Assembly: GCA_015056585.1 (NCBI GenBank) | Contig: SVFZ01000082.1 | Span: 1-64,000, forward strand | DNA: 64,000 nt | Origin: Butyrivibrio sp. | Lineage (GTDB): Bacteria > Bacillota > Clostridia > Lachnospirales > Lachnospiraceae | Direction of reading: 5' to 3' | Shown here: positions 17,745-27,183 of the stretch, piece after piece | Layout of the letters: each line of letters starts with the position of its first letter | How positions within the stretch are numbered: the stretch's first letter is position 1 | Position numbers and translations under genes: made by a program | Notes under the pieces: generated by a model | What the model was told of the DNA's origin: nothing | What the model saw: only the letters and a program-made list of their open reading frames with translations | The model's database searches: none

Positions 17745-18578
17745 TTATTTTTTCTCAATTGTATTTGTACCGATTGTGATGCGTCCTTCCTTCAAAAGGC
17801 GTCCAACGGCACGTTTGAATTCGTTCTTGCTCATGCAGGTCTTTTCCCTGATGAGCTCCGGTGATGCCTTGTCGGTAAATGGCAGTTTGCCACCGTTATC
17901 CTCAATCATCTTCATAAGCTTCTCAGCGTCGGCATCCATCTGAAGATAAGCCTTTTCCCTGAGGCTTAAGTTCAGCTTCCCATCTTCCTTAACAGAAATA
18001 ACTCTCGCATTTACGCTGTCACCGATCTTAATGTCTCCATATAGCTCTTTTTTTGCAATGAGTCCTGAATAGATGTCATCAACTGCCACAAATGCCCCGA
18101 AGTTATCACTCAGTTCATACACCGTTCCGATAACCTTATCATCCTTGGCATAAGGGCTGTCGCTTAAAAGATACGGATAGACATTCATGGTAACACACAG
18201 TCTGCCGCTTTTATCAACGTAAAGGGCGCACAGAACCTCTTCGCCGGCCTTGACTTTTCTTGTCTGTTCCCTAAATGGCAAAAGAACATCTTTTTCAAGT
18301 CCCCAGTCCATAAATGCGCCTATTTTTCCGGTTTCCTTGACTTTAAGCATCCTCACATCACCAAGCATTATCTTTGGTGTGTTCGTTGTTGCTATCAGCC
18401 TGTCACTGGAATCCTTATATATAAAAACTTCAATCTTTGTGCCTACATTTGCATCCTTCGGAACCTGCTTTGCAGGCAAAAGGACTTTTTCCTCATCCCC
18501 CTGCTCCTGTGCCAGGTACACACCGAAATCCACCTTTTTAATTACAACAAGTTCCTGTTTCTCTCCTAATTTGATCAT
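17745..18578 (-). CDS. CvfB-like S1 RNA-binding protein
   Basis: 277 residues. Tandem S1-like OB folds occupy the first 200 residues (FGVYLAQEQ, IGAFMDWGLEKDVLLPFREQ, VKEDGKLNLSLREKAY), and the last 60 form the winged-helix segment typical of CvfB/YitL (TCMSKNEFKRAVGRLLKEGRITI). CvfB proteins bind RNA and affect virulence or translation in Staphylococcus; the exact role here is unknown. It starts one base after the thioesterase stop codon, so the two are probably co-transcribed and coupled. Confidence 0.88.
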   Translation of the reverse strand: MIKLGEKQELVVIKKVDFGVYLAQEQGDEEKVLLPAKQVPKDANVGTKIEVFIYKDSSDRLIATTNTPKIMLGDVRMLKVKETGKIGAFMDWGLEKDVLLPFREQTRKVKAGEEVLCALYVDKSGRLCVTMNVYPYLLSDSPYAKDDKVIGTVYELSDNFGAFVAVDDIYSGLIAKKELYGDIKIGDSVNARVISVKEDGKLNLSLREKAYLQMDADAEKLMKMIEDNGGKLPFTDKASPELIREKTCMSKNEFKRAVGRLLKEGRITIGTNTIEKK

Positions 18579-18579
18579 G

Positions 18580-19326
18580 TTATCTCTCCGTGCCGGAACA
18601 GTCTGTCTTTATTTCTACAACACATACCACTCCGCCATTATCATCGTTAAGGCTTACCGTATATATCTTATTATCGCCTAAATTGTTCACAATAACAATC
18701 GGATGCAAAATATCGGACAAAAATGCCTGTTTCTTGTACTCTGCTCTCAAGGATACAACCTTCGCATCTTTTTCATGCAAAAGCCCTATCGCCATCCTTA
18801 TGTACTGCCCGTTGTTCACATGGTTGTTGGTGTCCAGATGGTGTTCCCTCACTTCGATGTCATGGGCAGTATATCTCTCACCATCCGTTGGGATAGCAAT
18901 CTTCCTGTCAAGGTACTCCATCGGAAGCTTTTCTTCCAGCGGATAAGCTTCAATAATTTCCGGTGTAACTTTACAGGGAACTCCTTTGTTAAAGTCAAAC
19001 AAAGTCCATATTGAATTTGCTACAGCCAGTCTCTCTCCTTCTTCTGTATCCATAAAGAAATTTCTAAGACCGAGAGGACCACGAAGCATATAAGGAACTG
19101 TTCCGATAGTGACTTTTTCGCACAGCTTCGGAAGCCTCTTTATCTCAATCTGCCAGGCATTTAACACCCAGGCAATCCCTCTTTCCTTTAAATATTCCAT
19201 GGTGGCAGGCCCATCTTCAGTCTGAAAAGTTGAACAGTCCTGAAAATAGTTTATCAGCGATTCTATTGTTAAAACCGCGTTCTTATCCACTTCGCTGTAT
19301 CGTATTCTGGATCCGAATGTATACAT
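18580..19326 (-). CDS. Acyl-ACP thioesterase
   Basis: 248 residues forming a double hot-dog fold. The catalytic region is recognisable as HHLDTNNHVNNGQYIRMA (about residues 160-177). N-terminal features (RIRYSEVDKNAVLTIESLINYFQDCS) match bacterial FatA/FatB-like thioesterases. It releases fatty acids from acyl carrier protein. It is first in a run with the CvfB-like and CPBP genes. The ATG follows GAGGTATTAAC. Confidence 0.9.
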   Translation of the reverse strand: MYTFGSRIRYSEVDKNAVLTIESLINYFQDCSTFQTEDGPATMEYLKERGIAWVLNAWQIEIKRLPKLCEKVTIGTVPYMLRGPLGLRNFFMDTEEGERLAVANSIWTLFDFNKGVPCKVTPEIIEAYPLEEKLPMEYLDRKIAIPTDGERYTAHDIEVREHHLDTNNHVNNGQYIRMAIGLLHEKDAKVVSLRAEYKKQAFLSDILHPIVIVNNLGDNKIYTVSLNDDNGGVVCVVEIKTDCSGTER

Positions 19327-19404
19327 GTTAATACCTCATAGCAAAACCATAACACCCAAAAGCATCACAAAGGAGTATCAGAAAATGTTCTGATAAATTA
19401 AAAA

Positions 19405-19428
19405 AACGAGATTGTTTCCAATCTCGTT
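19405..19428 (-). terminator. Terminator of the tRNA-Gln gene
   Basis: AACGAGATTG/CAATCTCGTT, a 10 bp perfect stem with a 4-base loop, then a U-run on the minus strand, 4 bases after the tRNA. Confidence 0.9.
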
Positions 19429-19432
19429 AAAG

Positions 19433-19505
19433 CTGGGCTAGTAGGATTCGAACCTACGTAATGACGGAGTCAGAGTCCGTTGCCTTACCGCTTGGCGATA
19501 GCCCA
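19433..19505 (-). tRNA. tRNA-Gln (anticodon CUG)
   Basis: 73 bases. The acceptor stem is TGGGCTA/TAGCCCA with discriminator G. The anticodon arm is ACGGA-CTCTGAC-TCCGT, giving anticodon CTG for CAG codons. The T-arm GTAGGTTCGAATCCTAC is standard. The 3' CCA is not encoded. It has its own promoter and terminator. The CUG isoacceptor normally accompanies a UUG tRNA elsewhere. Confidence 0.95.
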
Positions 19506-19518
19506 TCGACAAGAAATG

Positions 19519-19547
19519 ATTATACGTGACCTCTACATAAAAAGCAA
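19519..19547 (-). promoter_or_regulatory. tRNA-Gln promoter
   Basis: Minus strand TTGCTT, 17 bases, TATAAT, ending 13 bases before the mature tRNA. A strong sigma-A type promoter. Confidence 0.85.
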
Positions 19548-19599
19548 GTACTTTTTTAAAAATTTTATAATAAAATTTTCAGTTTTCAAACAGCAGGTC

Positions 19600-19638
19600 C
19601 GCAAGCGCCTTTACAGCGCGAATCAAAAGGCGCTTGCG
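19600..19638 (-). terminator. Hairpin downstream of glnN, possible terminator
   Basis: CGCAAGCGCCTT/AAGGCGCTTGCG, a 12 bp perfect stem, lies about 50 bases past the glnN stop codon. The U-tract is poor on the minus strand, so termination may be Rho-assisted or the hairpin may stabilise the 3' end. Confidence 0.55.
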
Positions 19639-19690
19639 ACACAGCTGATTATTCTAAAAGTTTCCGGAGACAACAGCGTAAATTTTCTAT

Positions 19691-21802
19691 TTAGCCTTCA
19701 AATAAAAGATCTGCGTATGTAGGGAAAGGCCAGTCCTCTTTAGCTACAAGCATCTCGAGGGCATCTGCAGGAGCCCTGAGATCGTCCATTACAGGGCGAA
19801 CCTTATCCTTGTAGAAAAATGCTCTCTTTCTCTGATCTTCAATATCTGAAGCTTTTGCCTCAAGTGTCTTAAGCTTATCAAGCGCTCCCTTCATCTTTCC
19901 AAGATGCATCTGGATCTCTTTAAGCTCAGCCACTTCCACAGATGCATCCACGCCTGTCTGAGTAATGGCATTTACATCTGCAGCAAGTCTTCCTGCATAC
20001 TTCATAACAGCAGGAATTATCTGCTTTGAAGCCATATCGATCATTGTAAGCGCCTCGATGTTAATTGTCTTGGCATAATTTTCAAAAATGATCTCTTTTC
20101 TGGACTCAAGCTCTGACTTGGTGTATACGCCGAAGTTCTCAAAAAGATTAATAGCTTTCCTGGTAGTCAATACGTCAGCAGCTTCAATTGTGGACTTGAT
20201 ATTCGGAAGCCCGCGTCTCTTAGCTTCAGCTACCCATTCATCAGAATATCCGTCCCCATTGAAGATGATCCTCTGATGATCCGTGAGGTATTTCTTGATC
20301 ATGTCATGAACTGCCATGTCAAAATCATCTGCTTTCTCAAGCTGATCGGCAGCCTCGCAGAAAGCCTCCGCAACAATGGTATTAAGTGTAGTGTTGGAGC
20401 TTGCCATGGAATCTGAAGATCCAACCATTCTGAACTCGAACTTATTTCCGGTAAATGCAAAAGGTGAAGTACGGTTTCTGTCAGTAGCATCTTTCTCAAA
20501 CTGAGGAAGTGTTGACACGCCGGTCTTGATCTTACCACCTCTCTTGCTTGATTTTGCGACACCGGTCTCGATGAGCTGTTTCACAACATCCTCAAGCTGT
20601 TCTCCAAGGAAAATAGAGATTATTGCGGGAGGCGCCTCATTTGCGCCAAGTCTGTGATCATTGCCCACATCAGCAGCACTCTGACGAAGAAGGTCTGCAT
20701 GTGTGTCAACAGCCTTAATTACACAAGCAAGCACAAAGAGGAACTGTATGTTTTTATTAGGTGTATCGCCCGGATCAAGGAGGTTAACACCATCATCTGT
20801 ACAAAGGGACCAGTTGTCATGCTTACCTGAACCGTTTACACCGGCAAAGGGCTTCTCATGAAGAAGGCATCTCATATGATGATGCTCAGCCACGCGCTTC
20901 ATGGTCTCCATAATGATCTGATTGTGATCTACAGCAATATTTGCAGTCTCATAGACAGGCGCAAGTTCATGCTGTCCGGGAGCCACTTCGTTGTGCTGAG
21001 TCTTGTCAGGCACACCAAGCTTCCAAAGCTCCACATTGAGGTCCTTCATGAATTCTCCGACTCTTTCACGGATAACGCCGAAGTAATGATCCTCCATCTC
21101 CTGTCCTTTAGGAGGCATCGCACCAAAAAGAGTTCTTCCGGTAAAGATAAGATCCTCACGCTTCATGGACTTATCCCAGTCCACCAAAAAGTACTCCTGC
21201 TCAGGGCCTACAGATACGTTGACTCTGGTGGCAGTTGTATTTCCAAAAAGTTTCACAATTCTGAGAGCCTGCTTGTTGATAGCTTCCATTGATCTAAGAA
21301 GCGGAGTCTTTTTATCAAGCGCCTCTCCTGTATATGAACAAAAAGCAGTAGGTATGCAAAGTGTCACACCTGCACCCGACTCTTTAAGAAAAGCCGGTGA
21401 AGTGATATCCCAGGCTGTATATCCTCTGGCTTCAAAAGTAGCTCTAAGTCCGCCTGATGGGAAAGATGACGCATCAGGTTCACCCTTTATAAGCTCCTTA
21501 CCTGAAAATGAAGTAAGCATTCTGCCATCTTTTTCAGCGCTTCCAACAAAAGAATCATGTTTTTCAGCCGTAATCCCTGTAAGAGGCTGGAACCAGTGAG
21601 TGTAATGGGTTGCGCCGTTCTCAACAGCCCATTCTTTCATGGCATTCGCTACAACATCAGCAGATTCCTTGGAAAGTTCTCCGCCATGCTCAGTAACATT
21701 AACGACCTCCTTATAAACATTCTTAGGAAGTCTCTCCCTCATCTTGGCAAGTGTAAAGACATTCTGCCCAAAAATCTCTTCTACGTTCACCTTATCGTAC
21801 AT
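19691..21802 (-). CDS. glnN: Glutamine synthetase type III
   Basis: 703 residues, the length of GSIII, much longer than type I. Recognisable GSIII features: [14 protein letters not shown], the [14 protein letters not shown] segment, a [31 protein letters not shown] block and the C-terminal extension with many helical heptads. It makes glutamine from glutamate, ammonia and ATP. GSIII is common in rumen and gut Clostridia and Bacteroidetes. No riboswitch or glutamine-responsive RNA was seen in the 69 bases upstream. Confidence 0.96.
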   Translation of the reverse strand: MYDKVNVEEIFGQNVFTLAKMRERLPKNVYKEVVNVTEHGGELSKESADVVANAMKEWAVENGATHYTHWFQPLTGITAEKHDSFVGSAEKDGRMLTSFSGKELIKGEPDASSFPSGGLRATFEARGYTAWDITSPAFLKESGAGVTLCIPTAFCSYTGEALDKKTPLLRSMEAINKQALRIVKLFGNTTATRVNVSVGPEQEYFLVDWDKSMKREDLIFTGRTLFGAMPPKGQEMEDHYFGVIRERVGEFMKDLNVELWKLGVPDKTQHNEVAPGQHELAPVYETANIAVDHNQIIMETMKRVAEHHHMRCLLHEKPFAGVNGSGKHDNWSLCTDDGVNLLDPGDTPNKNIQFLFVLACVIKAVDTHADLLRQSAADVGNDHRLGANEAPPAIISIFLGEQLEDVVKQLIETGVAKSSKRGGKIKTGVSTLPQFEKDATDRNRTSPFAFTGNKFEFRMVGSSDSMASSNTTLNTIVAEAFCEAADQLEKADDFDMAVHDMIKKYLTDHQRIIFNGDGYSDEWVAEAKRRGLPNIKSTIEAADVLTTRKAINLFENFGVYTKSELESRKEIIFENYAKTINIEALTMIDMASKQIIPAVMKYAGRLAADVNAITQTGVDASVEVAELKEIQMHLGKMKGALDKLKTLEAKASDIEDQRKRAFFYKDKVRPVMDDLRAPADALEMLVAKEDWPFPTYADLLFEG

Positions 21803-21871
21803 GTTTACTGCCTTTCATTTTTTATTTACGATTCATATTACAACATCTTGAATAAAACGCAAAGTAAATTT

Positions 21872-23101
21872 TTATGATTCGGCCTTTATTCGAAGGATAT
21901 CATACTTCTCCGGTTTTTGTGACAGATCTGCATATATTATCTGTTTGGAATGCGGACAGGACTCCACAGGCGTACCATCTTCCGCGTACATAGCGTTAAC
22001 TTTGGCTTCAACATCTGTTCCGTCCGGTTTCATGATCTCTATCACATCTCCGACAGAAAACTTGTTTCTCTGCTCGAATTTCGCATAACCTCTGTTATCA
22101 AGTTCATCCACTATTCCCAGATAAATATACTCATTTACATAGGTGTTGTTATCGTAAATCTGAGCTTCTTCACTTGGTTTTCCAAAATAAAAGCCCGTGG
22201 TAAACTGACGGTAAGTACACCTTGAAATCTGGTCCAGATACCATGGCATATTTGCTCTGTATTTTTCTTCCGATTCAAAATAATCGTCAATAGCTTTTCT
22301 GTAGGTTCTTGCAACGGTAGCAACATAGAGGGCCGTCTTCATTCTTCCCTCTATCTTGCAGCTGTCAACACCTGCATCCACCAGTTCCGGAATATGTTCA
22401 ATCATGCAGAGATCTTTAGAGTTAAAGATATAAGTTCCCCTGTCGTTTTCATACACAGGAAGGTATTCCCCGGGTCTTTTCTCCTCCACAACAGCGTACT
22501 TCCATCTGCAAGGATGGGTACATGCGCCCTTGTTGGCATCTCTTCCGGTAAAATAGTTGGATAAAAGGCATCTCCCGGAATAGGAAATGCACATTGCCCC
22601 ATGAATAAAACATTCCATCTCAAGATCATCCGGTATTTTGGAAGTAATCTCTTTTATCTCATTTAAAGACAGCTCCCTGGCAGCAACCACTCTTTTTGCC
22701 CCGAGGTCATGCCAAAAGTTATAGGTTTCATAGTTTGTATTATTTGCCTGAGTGGAGACATGGATATCTATTTCAGGACATATCCTTCTTGCTTTCATAA
22801 AAATGCCCGGATCCGCAATTATAAGGGCGTCAGGCTTTAAGTCCTTGAGCTCGTAAAGGTACTTTTCCACACCGTCAAGGTCGTAATTATGGGCAAGTAT
22901 GTTCACGGTAACATGTACTTTGACACCGTGAGCATGGGCAAATTCAATTCCTTCCTTCATCTCTTCCGGGCTGAAGTTCTTTGCTTTTGCTCTAAGTCCG
23001 AAAGCGTCTCCACCGATGTAAACCGCATCAGCGCCAAACATAACAGCTGTTTTTAATACTTCAAGACTGCTTGCAGGTATAAGTAACTCAGGTTTTTTCA
23101 T
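21872..23101 (-). CDS. trhP: U32 peptidase-like tRNA hydroxylation protein (TrhP type)
   Basis: About 409 residues. The U32 hallmark ECFIHGAMCISYSGRCLLSN lies near residue 165, with further cysteines in GACTHPCRWKY and KIEGRMKT. Although classed as peptidase U32, TrhP/YrrO proteins take part in forming 5-hydroxyuridine at tRNA position 34. The neighbour trmR methylates that product, supporting the tRNA role. The cysteine set could bind an iron-sulfur cluster. The track ORF begins at 23140; ATG 23101 (MKKPELLIPAS) with a GGAG upstream is the likely start. Confidence 0.88.
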   Translation of the reverse strand: MKKPELLIPASSLEVLKTAVMFGADAVYIGGDAFGLRAKAKNFSPEEMKEGIEFAHAHGVKVHVTVNILAHNYDLDGVEKYLYELKDLKPDALIIADPGIFMKARRICPEIDIHVSTQANNTNYETYNFWHDLGAKRVVAARELSLNEIKEITSKIPDDLEMECFIHGAMCISYSGRCLLSNYFTGRDANKGACTHPCRWKYAVVEEKRPGEYLPVYENDRGTYIFNSKDLCMIEHIPELVDAGVDSCKIEGRMKTALYVATVARTYRKAIDDYFESEEKYRANMPWYLDQISRCTYRQFTTGFYFGKPSEEAQIYDNNTYVNEYIYLGIVDELDNRGYAKFEQRNKFSVGDVIEIMKPDGTDVEAKVNAMYAEDGTPVESCPHSKQIIYADLSQKPEKYDILRIKAES

Positions 23102-23178
23102 AATAATTCTCCACATTTCAAAACAAAAATCAGGTTTCAAATAATTAACATGCGTGTTTTTATAAAGTCAATATTATC

Positions 23179-23820
23179 CTACAATTTTAAAGACAGCGCC
23201 ATTCCATCTCCCACTGTAAGGATAACTGTATTTAGCGCATCGTTATGTTTAAGTTCGTACAGATACTCGCGCATTCTTGCATGTATTGTTCTGTCTCTTC
23301 TGGTTACAGCAAATCTCGACTCTATCACATCTCCATCCTGAAGGACATTGTCAGACACAAGAAGACCACCTTTATTAAGTATCCTCAAGCAATCAGGCAA
23401 AAAATTAATATACTGTCCCTTTGCTGCATCCATAAAAATAAAATCATACCCCGGAGAAAGCGTTTTTAAGATTTCTGTCGCATCACCTTCCAGGAGTGTG
23501 ATTTTATTATCTGGGTCATACTTATTAAAATTGTCTCGGGCAATGGGAATACGCTTTTCAAACTTCTCTATGGTAGTTATCCTGGTATCCGGATTGCTGT
23601 AATATCCCATAAGTAGGGCAGAAAAGCCTATGGCACATCCCACCTCAAGGATATTCTTGGGTTTATTCATGGAAAGAAGAAACTTGAGCAGTGCCTGTGT
23701 GTCCTTGCGGATAATAGGCACCTCCCCTGCCTTAGCTTCTCTCTCAAGTTCATCCAAAAATTCTGCATTTCCCCTATCAAGTGAATTGATAAAGGCTGTT
23801 ATTCTATCCTGTTCTATCAC
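23179..23820 (-). CDS. trmR: SAM-dependent O-methyltransferase (TrmR type)
   Basis: 213 residues. SAM-binding motif ILEVGCAIGFSALLMG and the acidic metal site FIFMDAAKGQYINFLPD match the metal-dependent O-methyltransferase family. YrrM/TrmR of Bacillus converts ho5U34 to mo5U34 in tRNA. Its neighbours, an MltG-like protein on one side and a U32 protein on the other, match yrrL-yrrM-yrrN/O, so TrmR is preferred over a catechol methyltransferase. The start is GTG, overlapping the TGA of the MltG-like gene (GTGA). Confidence 0.85.
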   Translation of the reverse strand: MIEQDRITAFINSLDRGNAEFLDELEREAKAGEVPIIRKDTQALLKFLLSMNKPKNILEVGCAIGFSALLMGYYSNPDTRITTIEKFEKRIPIARDNFNKYDPDNKITLLEGDATEILKTLSPGYDFIFMDAAKGQYINFLPDCLRILNKGGLLVSDNVLQDGDVIESRFAVTRRDRTIHARMREYLYELKHNDALNTVILTVGDGMALSLKL

Positions 23821-24224
23821 TGTCCTGCTTCCTCTGAAGAATCTCCGTTCTCATCTGTCATAGAAGGTGCTGCCATGATACGAATCATCTCCTCGGGTGT
23901 CATTGAAGTACTCAGTTCGTATGTACCGGCCGCCTCAAGTTCATGATAATCAGAAAACATCTCCTGCAAAACAAAAAGATTCTTGTCCGTGATAAGTCCT
24001 GCGTTTGCCAGTTTCTCTGCAATCTTCTTGCCGGTGTCACTGTCTGTAATAGTTACAGAAACCGTTCTCCCGGTTCCCGAAGATACAGGAACCTGATTAA
24101 ATATGCGATAGCCGTAATTATATGCTACCTTTGAATACTTGCTGATGAGCATTACAGCTATAACCACAAACACAACTTTTACAGCTGTGTCCAGTATGCT
24201 CAACACTACTTTTCTGGCATTCAT
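23817..24224 (-). CDS. MltG-like protein lacking the catalytic domain
   Basis: About 135 residues. One N-terminal membrane span (VVLSILDTAVKVVFVVIAVMLI) precedes a LysM-like segment (VSVTITDSDTGKKIAEKLANAGLITDKNLFVLQE, then GTYELSTSMTPEEMIRIM), which is the N-terminal half of MltG/YceG. The lytic transglycosylase domain with its catalytic glutamate is absent, and the C-terminus is an acidic tail. Its position between RNase J and trmR corresponds to yrrL. It may be a regulatory or vestigial MltG. ATG 24224 follows GGAG; the track start at 24245 is a TTG. Confidence 0.75.
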   Translation of the reverse strand: MNARKVVLSILDTAVKVVFVVIAVMLISKYSKVAYNYGYRIFNQVPVSSGTGRTVSVTITDSDTGKKIAEKLANAGLITDKNLFVLQEMFSDYHELEAAGTYELSTSMTPEEMIRIMAAPSMTDENGDSSEEAGQ

Positions 24225-24246
24225 TTTCAGATCTCCAAACCGCAAA

Positions 24247-25926
24247 TCAGAAGTTAGTATCCATTATGATCGGCATGATCATAGGTCTTCTCTTTGTCTT
24301 TTTCCAAATATAATCACTAAGAGTATCTTTCACTATGCTCTTAAGCTTGCCCCAGTCAGTGATACCTTTATCCAGTGCCTCGGTTACCTCATCAAGCACA
24401 AGGTCTGTAGCATCATCGATAAGCTTGTCTGACTCTCTTACGTAAACAAATCCTCTGGAAACAATACTTGGCCCTGATACAAGCTGGTTGCTGCCCTTTT
24501 CAAGTCCAAATACAACTATTACAATACCATCTTCTGCCAGATGTTGTCTATCTCTTAGGACGACATTTCCAACGTCTCCTACTCCAAGTCCGTCAACAAG
24601 GATAGCCCCTACAGGCACTTTTCCTTTAACTTTGGCACTTTCTTCATCCATCTCCAGAATTTCCCCGGAGTGAAGAATGAATATATTTTCCTTGGCTATT
24701 CCAAGGTCACCTGCAATCTTGGCCTGAGCCTTGAGATGTCTGTACTCACCGTGGACAGGGACAGAATATTTAGGCTTAACAAGTGTATAGATAAGCTTAA
24801 TGTCCTCCTGACAGGCATGTCCTGACACATGTACATCCTGGAAGATGACATCTGCGCCCTTAAGCTGAAGCTCATTTATGATGTTTGTGACAGCCTTCTC
24901 ATTACCGGGTATCGGATGTGATGAAAAGATTACCGTATCGCCGGGGCCAATTGAAATTTTTCTGTGCTGTCCGTTTGCCATTCTGCTAAGGGCAGCCATG
25001 CTCTCTCCCTGGCTTCCCGTAGTAATTATAACAGTCTTGTTTTCAGGATAATTCTTTATATTATCGATATCTACAAGGGTGTTATCGGGTATCTTTATAC
25101 ATTCAAGTTTCTGCGCAATATCAATAATGCTGACCATGCTGCGGCCTTCCACCACAACTTTTCTGCCGCATTTGTGGGCAGTGTTGATGATCTGCTGAAC
25201 TCTGTCAACATTTGACGCAAAGGTTGCGACTATGATCCTGTTGTTTTCATGTTCCTCAAAAAGAGAATCAAGAGCTCGTCCAACTGTCTTTTCAGACGCC
25301 GTAAATCCGGGTCTCTCAGCATTTGTAGAATCACACATAAGCGCCAAAACGCCTTTTTTACCAATCTCAGCAAAACGCTGAAGATCTATGGGATCTCCAA
25401 AGACAGGTGTGTAATCAACTTTAAAGTCTCCGGTATGAACAACAATTCCTGCAGGCGAATAAATTGCCAGTGCAGCTGCGTCAACGATAGAATGGTTGGT
25501 CCTTATAAATTCCACTCTGAACTGACCAAGGTTGATGGACTGTCCGAACTTAACCACCTTTCTTCTGGTTGTTTTTAACAGATTATGTTCCTCAAGCTTG
25601 TGCTCAATTATACCCATTGTAAGTCTTGTAGCATAAACAGGAACATTCAGTTCATGCAGAACATAGGGAAGTGCACCTATATGGTCCTCATGACCGTGAG
25701 TGATGACAAAGCCCTTTACCTTGTCGATATTGTCCTGAAGATATGTTATATCGGGAATTACCAGGTCAATACCCAGCATCTCGTCTTCAGGGAAAGACAG
25801 ACCGCAGTCCACCACAATAATACTGTCTTCATATCTGAAGGCAGTGATATTCATTCCAATCTGCTCAAGACCTCCCAATGGAATAATCTGCAGCTTGGAT
25901 GCATTTTCAATTTTCTTTTTACTCAA
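24247..25926 (-). CDS. rnj: Ribonuclease J
   Basis: 559 residues. Metallo-beta-lactamase/beta-CASP fold with the zinc motif THGHEDHIGALP near residue 78, MCDSTNAERPG, the beta-CASP histidine VHVSGHACQEDI and a C-terminal domain. RNase J is both a 5'-3' exonuclease and an endonuclease and governs mRNA turnover. The start is TTG, behind a strong GGAGG site. Whether it is the J1 or J2 type cannot be decided. It sits inside the yrz/yrr-like cluster, where Bacillus has no such gene. Confidence 0.95.
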   Translation of the reverse strand: MSKKKIENASKLQIIPLGGLEQIGMNITAFRYEDSIIVVDCGLSFPEDEMLGIDLVIPDITYLQDNIDKVKGFVITHGHEDHIGALPYVLHELNVPVYATRLTMGIIEHKLEEHNLLKTTRRKVVKFGQSINLGQFRVEFIRTNHSIVDAAALAIYSPAGIVVHTGDFKVDYTPVFGDPIDLQRFAEIGKKGVLALMCDSTNAERPGFTASEKTVGRALDSLFEEHENNRIIVATFASNVDRVQQIINTAHKCGRKVVVEGRSMVSIIDIAQKLECIKIPDNTLVDIDNIKNYPENKTVIITTGSQGESMAALSRMANGQHRKISIGPGDTVIFSSHPIPGNEKAVTNIINELQLKGADVIFQDVHVSGHACQEDIKLIYTLVKPKYSVPVHGEYRHLKAQAKIAGDLGIAKENIFILHSGEILEMDEESAKVKGKVPVGAILVDGLGVGDVGNVVLRDRQHLAEDGIVIVVFGLEKGSNQLVSGPSIVSRGFVYVRESDKLIDDATDLVLDEVTEALDKGITDWGKLKSIVKDTLSDYIWKKTKRRPMIMPIIMDTNF

Positions 25927-26029
25927 ATTATTTCCTCCATAATAGTCTTACGGACATATAGAAAAAGTATCTGTAAAGCTTATGTGCAGGCACATACAGC
26001 CCCAACCTGTATATACCAAACGCACTTAT

Positions 26030-26293
26030 TCAGATATCAAGGTCTATATCATCCTCTTTTAACAGCTTGCGAAAAACACCTGCAACAGCTTCCAGTTCCA
26101 GGTCATCATCCACAATCACATAAACTGCTTCTTCATCTTTGATATCGGAATCATCACGCAAAATAAGCGCTTCTCCGTCACCATCTTCTTCATCTGTAAC
26201 GAGAAGGTAAGTCTTGGCACCTATTACAGTCTGTTCAAGACAGTAAAACTCAACTTCCTCTTCTCCGTCAGGACTAAAAACTATTTTTTCCAA
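26030..26293 (-). CDS. DUF1292 protein (YrzB-like)
   Basis: 87 acidic residues with the DUF1292 pattern: short beta strands EEVEFYCLEQTVIGAKTYLLVTD followed by GEALILRDD and AVYVIVDDDLELEAVAGVF. Function unknown. It lies between ruvX and rnj, as yrzB follows yrrK (ruvX) in Bacillus. The start is TTG (26293) behind a GGAG; the ATG is absent in this frame. Confidence 0.85.
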   Translation of the reverse strand: MEKIVFSPDGEEEVEFYCLEQTVIGAKTYLLVTDEEDGDGEALILRDDSDIKDEEAVYVIVDDDLELEAVAGVFRKLLKEDDIDLDI

Positions 26294-26317
26294 ATTTGTA
26301 CTCCATTTTCTGATATT

Positions 26318-26746
26318 TCAGGTTTTATCCTTATTGTTGTCCAGATAGTCCTGAAGGATTATCTGTGCTGCTATCATATCAACATATTCCTTGCGGTCAC
26401 GCCCTTTAATGCCAGCTTCATCCATTATCTCGTCAGCCTCAACCGTAGTAAGGCGCTCATCCCACATTACAACAGGTACTCCCGTACGTCTTTCGATTTT
26501 ATCCTTAAATTCCAGGCACAACTGTGAGCGCTCAGATGGGGTCTGATCCATGTTGAGGGGAAGTCCTAAAACTATTTTCTCCACCCCAAATTCCTGAATG
26601 AGCTCCTCAATGCGCGCTAAAGTTCTTCTTAGTTTATTTTCCTCTTTTCTACGGATAATCTCTCTGGCCTGAGCAGTAAGCAAAAGCTCGTCGGAGAGAG
26701 CCACTCCCACTGTCTTTGATCCGTAGTCCAGGCCCATAATTCGCAT
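26318..26746 (-). CDS. ruvX: Holliday junction resolvase-like RuvX/YqgF
   Basis: About 142 residues. RNase H-like fold: [22 protein letters not shown] at the N-terminus, the active-site [17 protein letters not shown] block, and [13 protein letters not shown]. RuvX is an essential or near-essential nuclease linked to rRNA 5' processing in some bacteria, and formerly to junction resolution. The start is ATG 26746 (MRIMGLDYG) with GGAG six bases upstream; the longer ORF starting at 26794 runs into the intercistronic repeat and is rejected. It follows ireB. Confidence 0.92.
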   Translation of the reverse strand: MRIMGLDYGSKTVGVALSDELLLTAQAREIIRRKEENKLRRTLARIEELIQEFGVEKIVLGLPLNMDQTPSERSQLCLEFKDKIERRTGVPVVMWDERLTTVEADEIMDEAGIKGRDRKEYVDMIAAQIILQDYLDNNKDKT

Positions 26747-26763
26747 GCTGTACTCCATATTAT

Positions 26764-26810
26764 TGATATACGGGATGCTCCGCTGCGCTCTCACCCCTCT
26801 ATATCACTCA
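26764..26810 (-). repeat. GTGATATA intercistronic dyad element, copy A (ireB-ruvX)
   Basis: Minus strand: directly overlapping and following the ireB stop codon comes TGAGTGATATAG, then GAGCGCAGCGGAGCATCCCGTATATCA. The outer arms TGATATA/TATATCA pair. It shares the 12-mer ctatatcactca and a GAGCG-AGCGGAGCA-CGTATATCA core with copy B in the dnaK-dnaJ gap. Confidence 0.65.
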
Positions 26811-27083
26811 CTTGCGTGACCAGTTATTGCTCTTAATATACTCTGTGAGCATTTCCTCTACCAATTCATCACGTTCCACCTTCATGATAAGGCTTCTTGC
26901 GCCCTGATGGCTGGTAATATAAGTCGGGTCTCCGGACATGATATATCCGACAATCTGATTGACCGGATTGTACCCTTTCTCCAAAAGTGCATCATATACC
27001 ACAGAAAGAACCTTTTTTACTCCGGTCTCTGAATCCACTTCAACTTTAAAGTATTGTGTGTTTCCTAAATTCTGATCTGCCAT
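26808..27083 (-). CDS. ireB: IreB-family regulatory phosphoprotein (YrzL-like)
   Basis: About 91 residues: YFKVEVDSETGVKKVLSVVYDALLEKGYNPVNQIVGYIMSGDPTYITSHQGARSLI is the conserved IreB/DUF965 core. In Enterococcus, IreB is phosphorylated on threonines by the PASTA kinase IreK and restrains cephalosporin resistance. A kinase gene is present in this window at 9-10 kb, but it lacks PASTA domains. The order ireB-ruvX-DUF1292 equals Bacillus yrzL-yrrK-yrzB. ATG 27083 with GGAG upstream is preferred to the TTG at 27098. Confidence 0.92.
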   Translation of the reverse strand: MADQNLGNTQYFKVEVDSETGVKKVLSVVYDALLEKGYNPVNQIVGYIMSGDPTYITSHQGARSLIMKVERDELVEEMLTEYIKSNNWSRK

Positions 27084-27183
27084 AGTATCTTTCTCCAATC
27101 TTTATTATTGTTAAAAGTGCTACAAATCACTTATCAAAATAACGTTTTTTATGCCGATATATGTTAATTTTACACTACTCATT

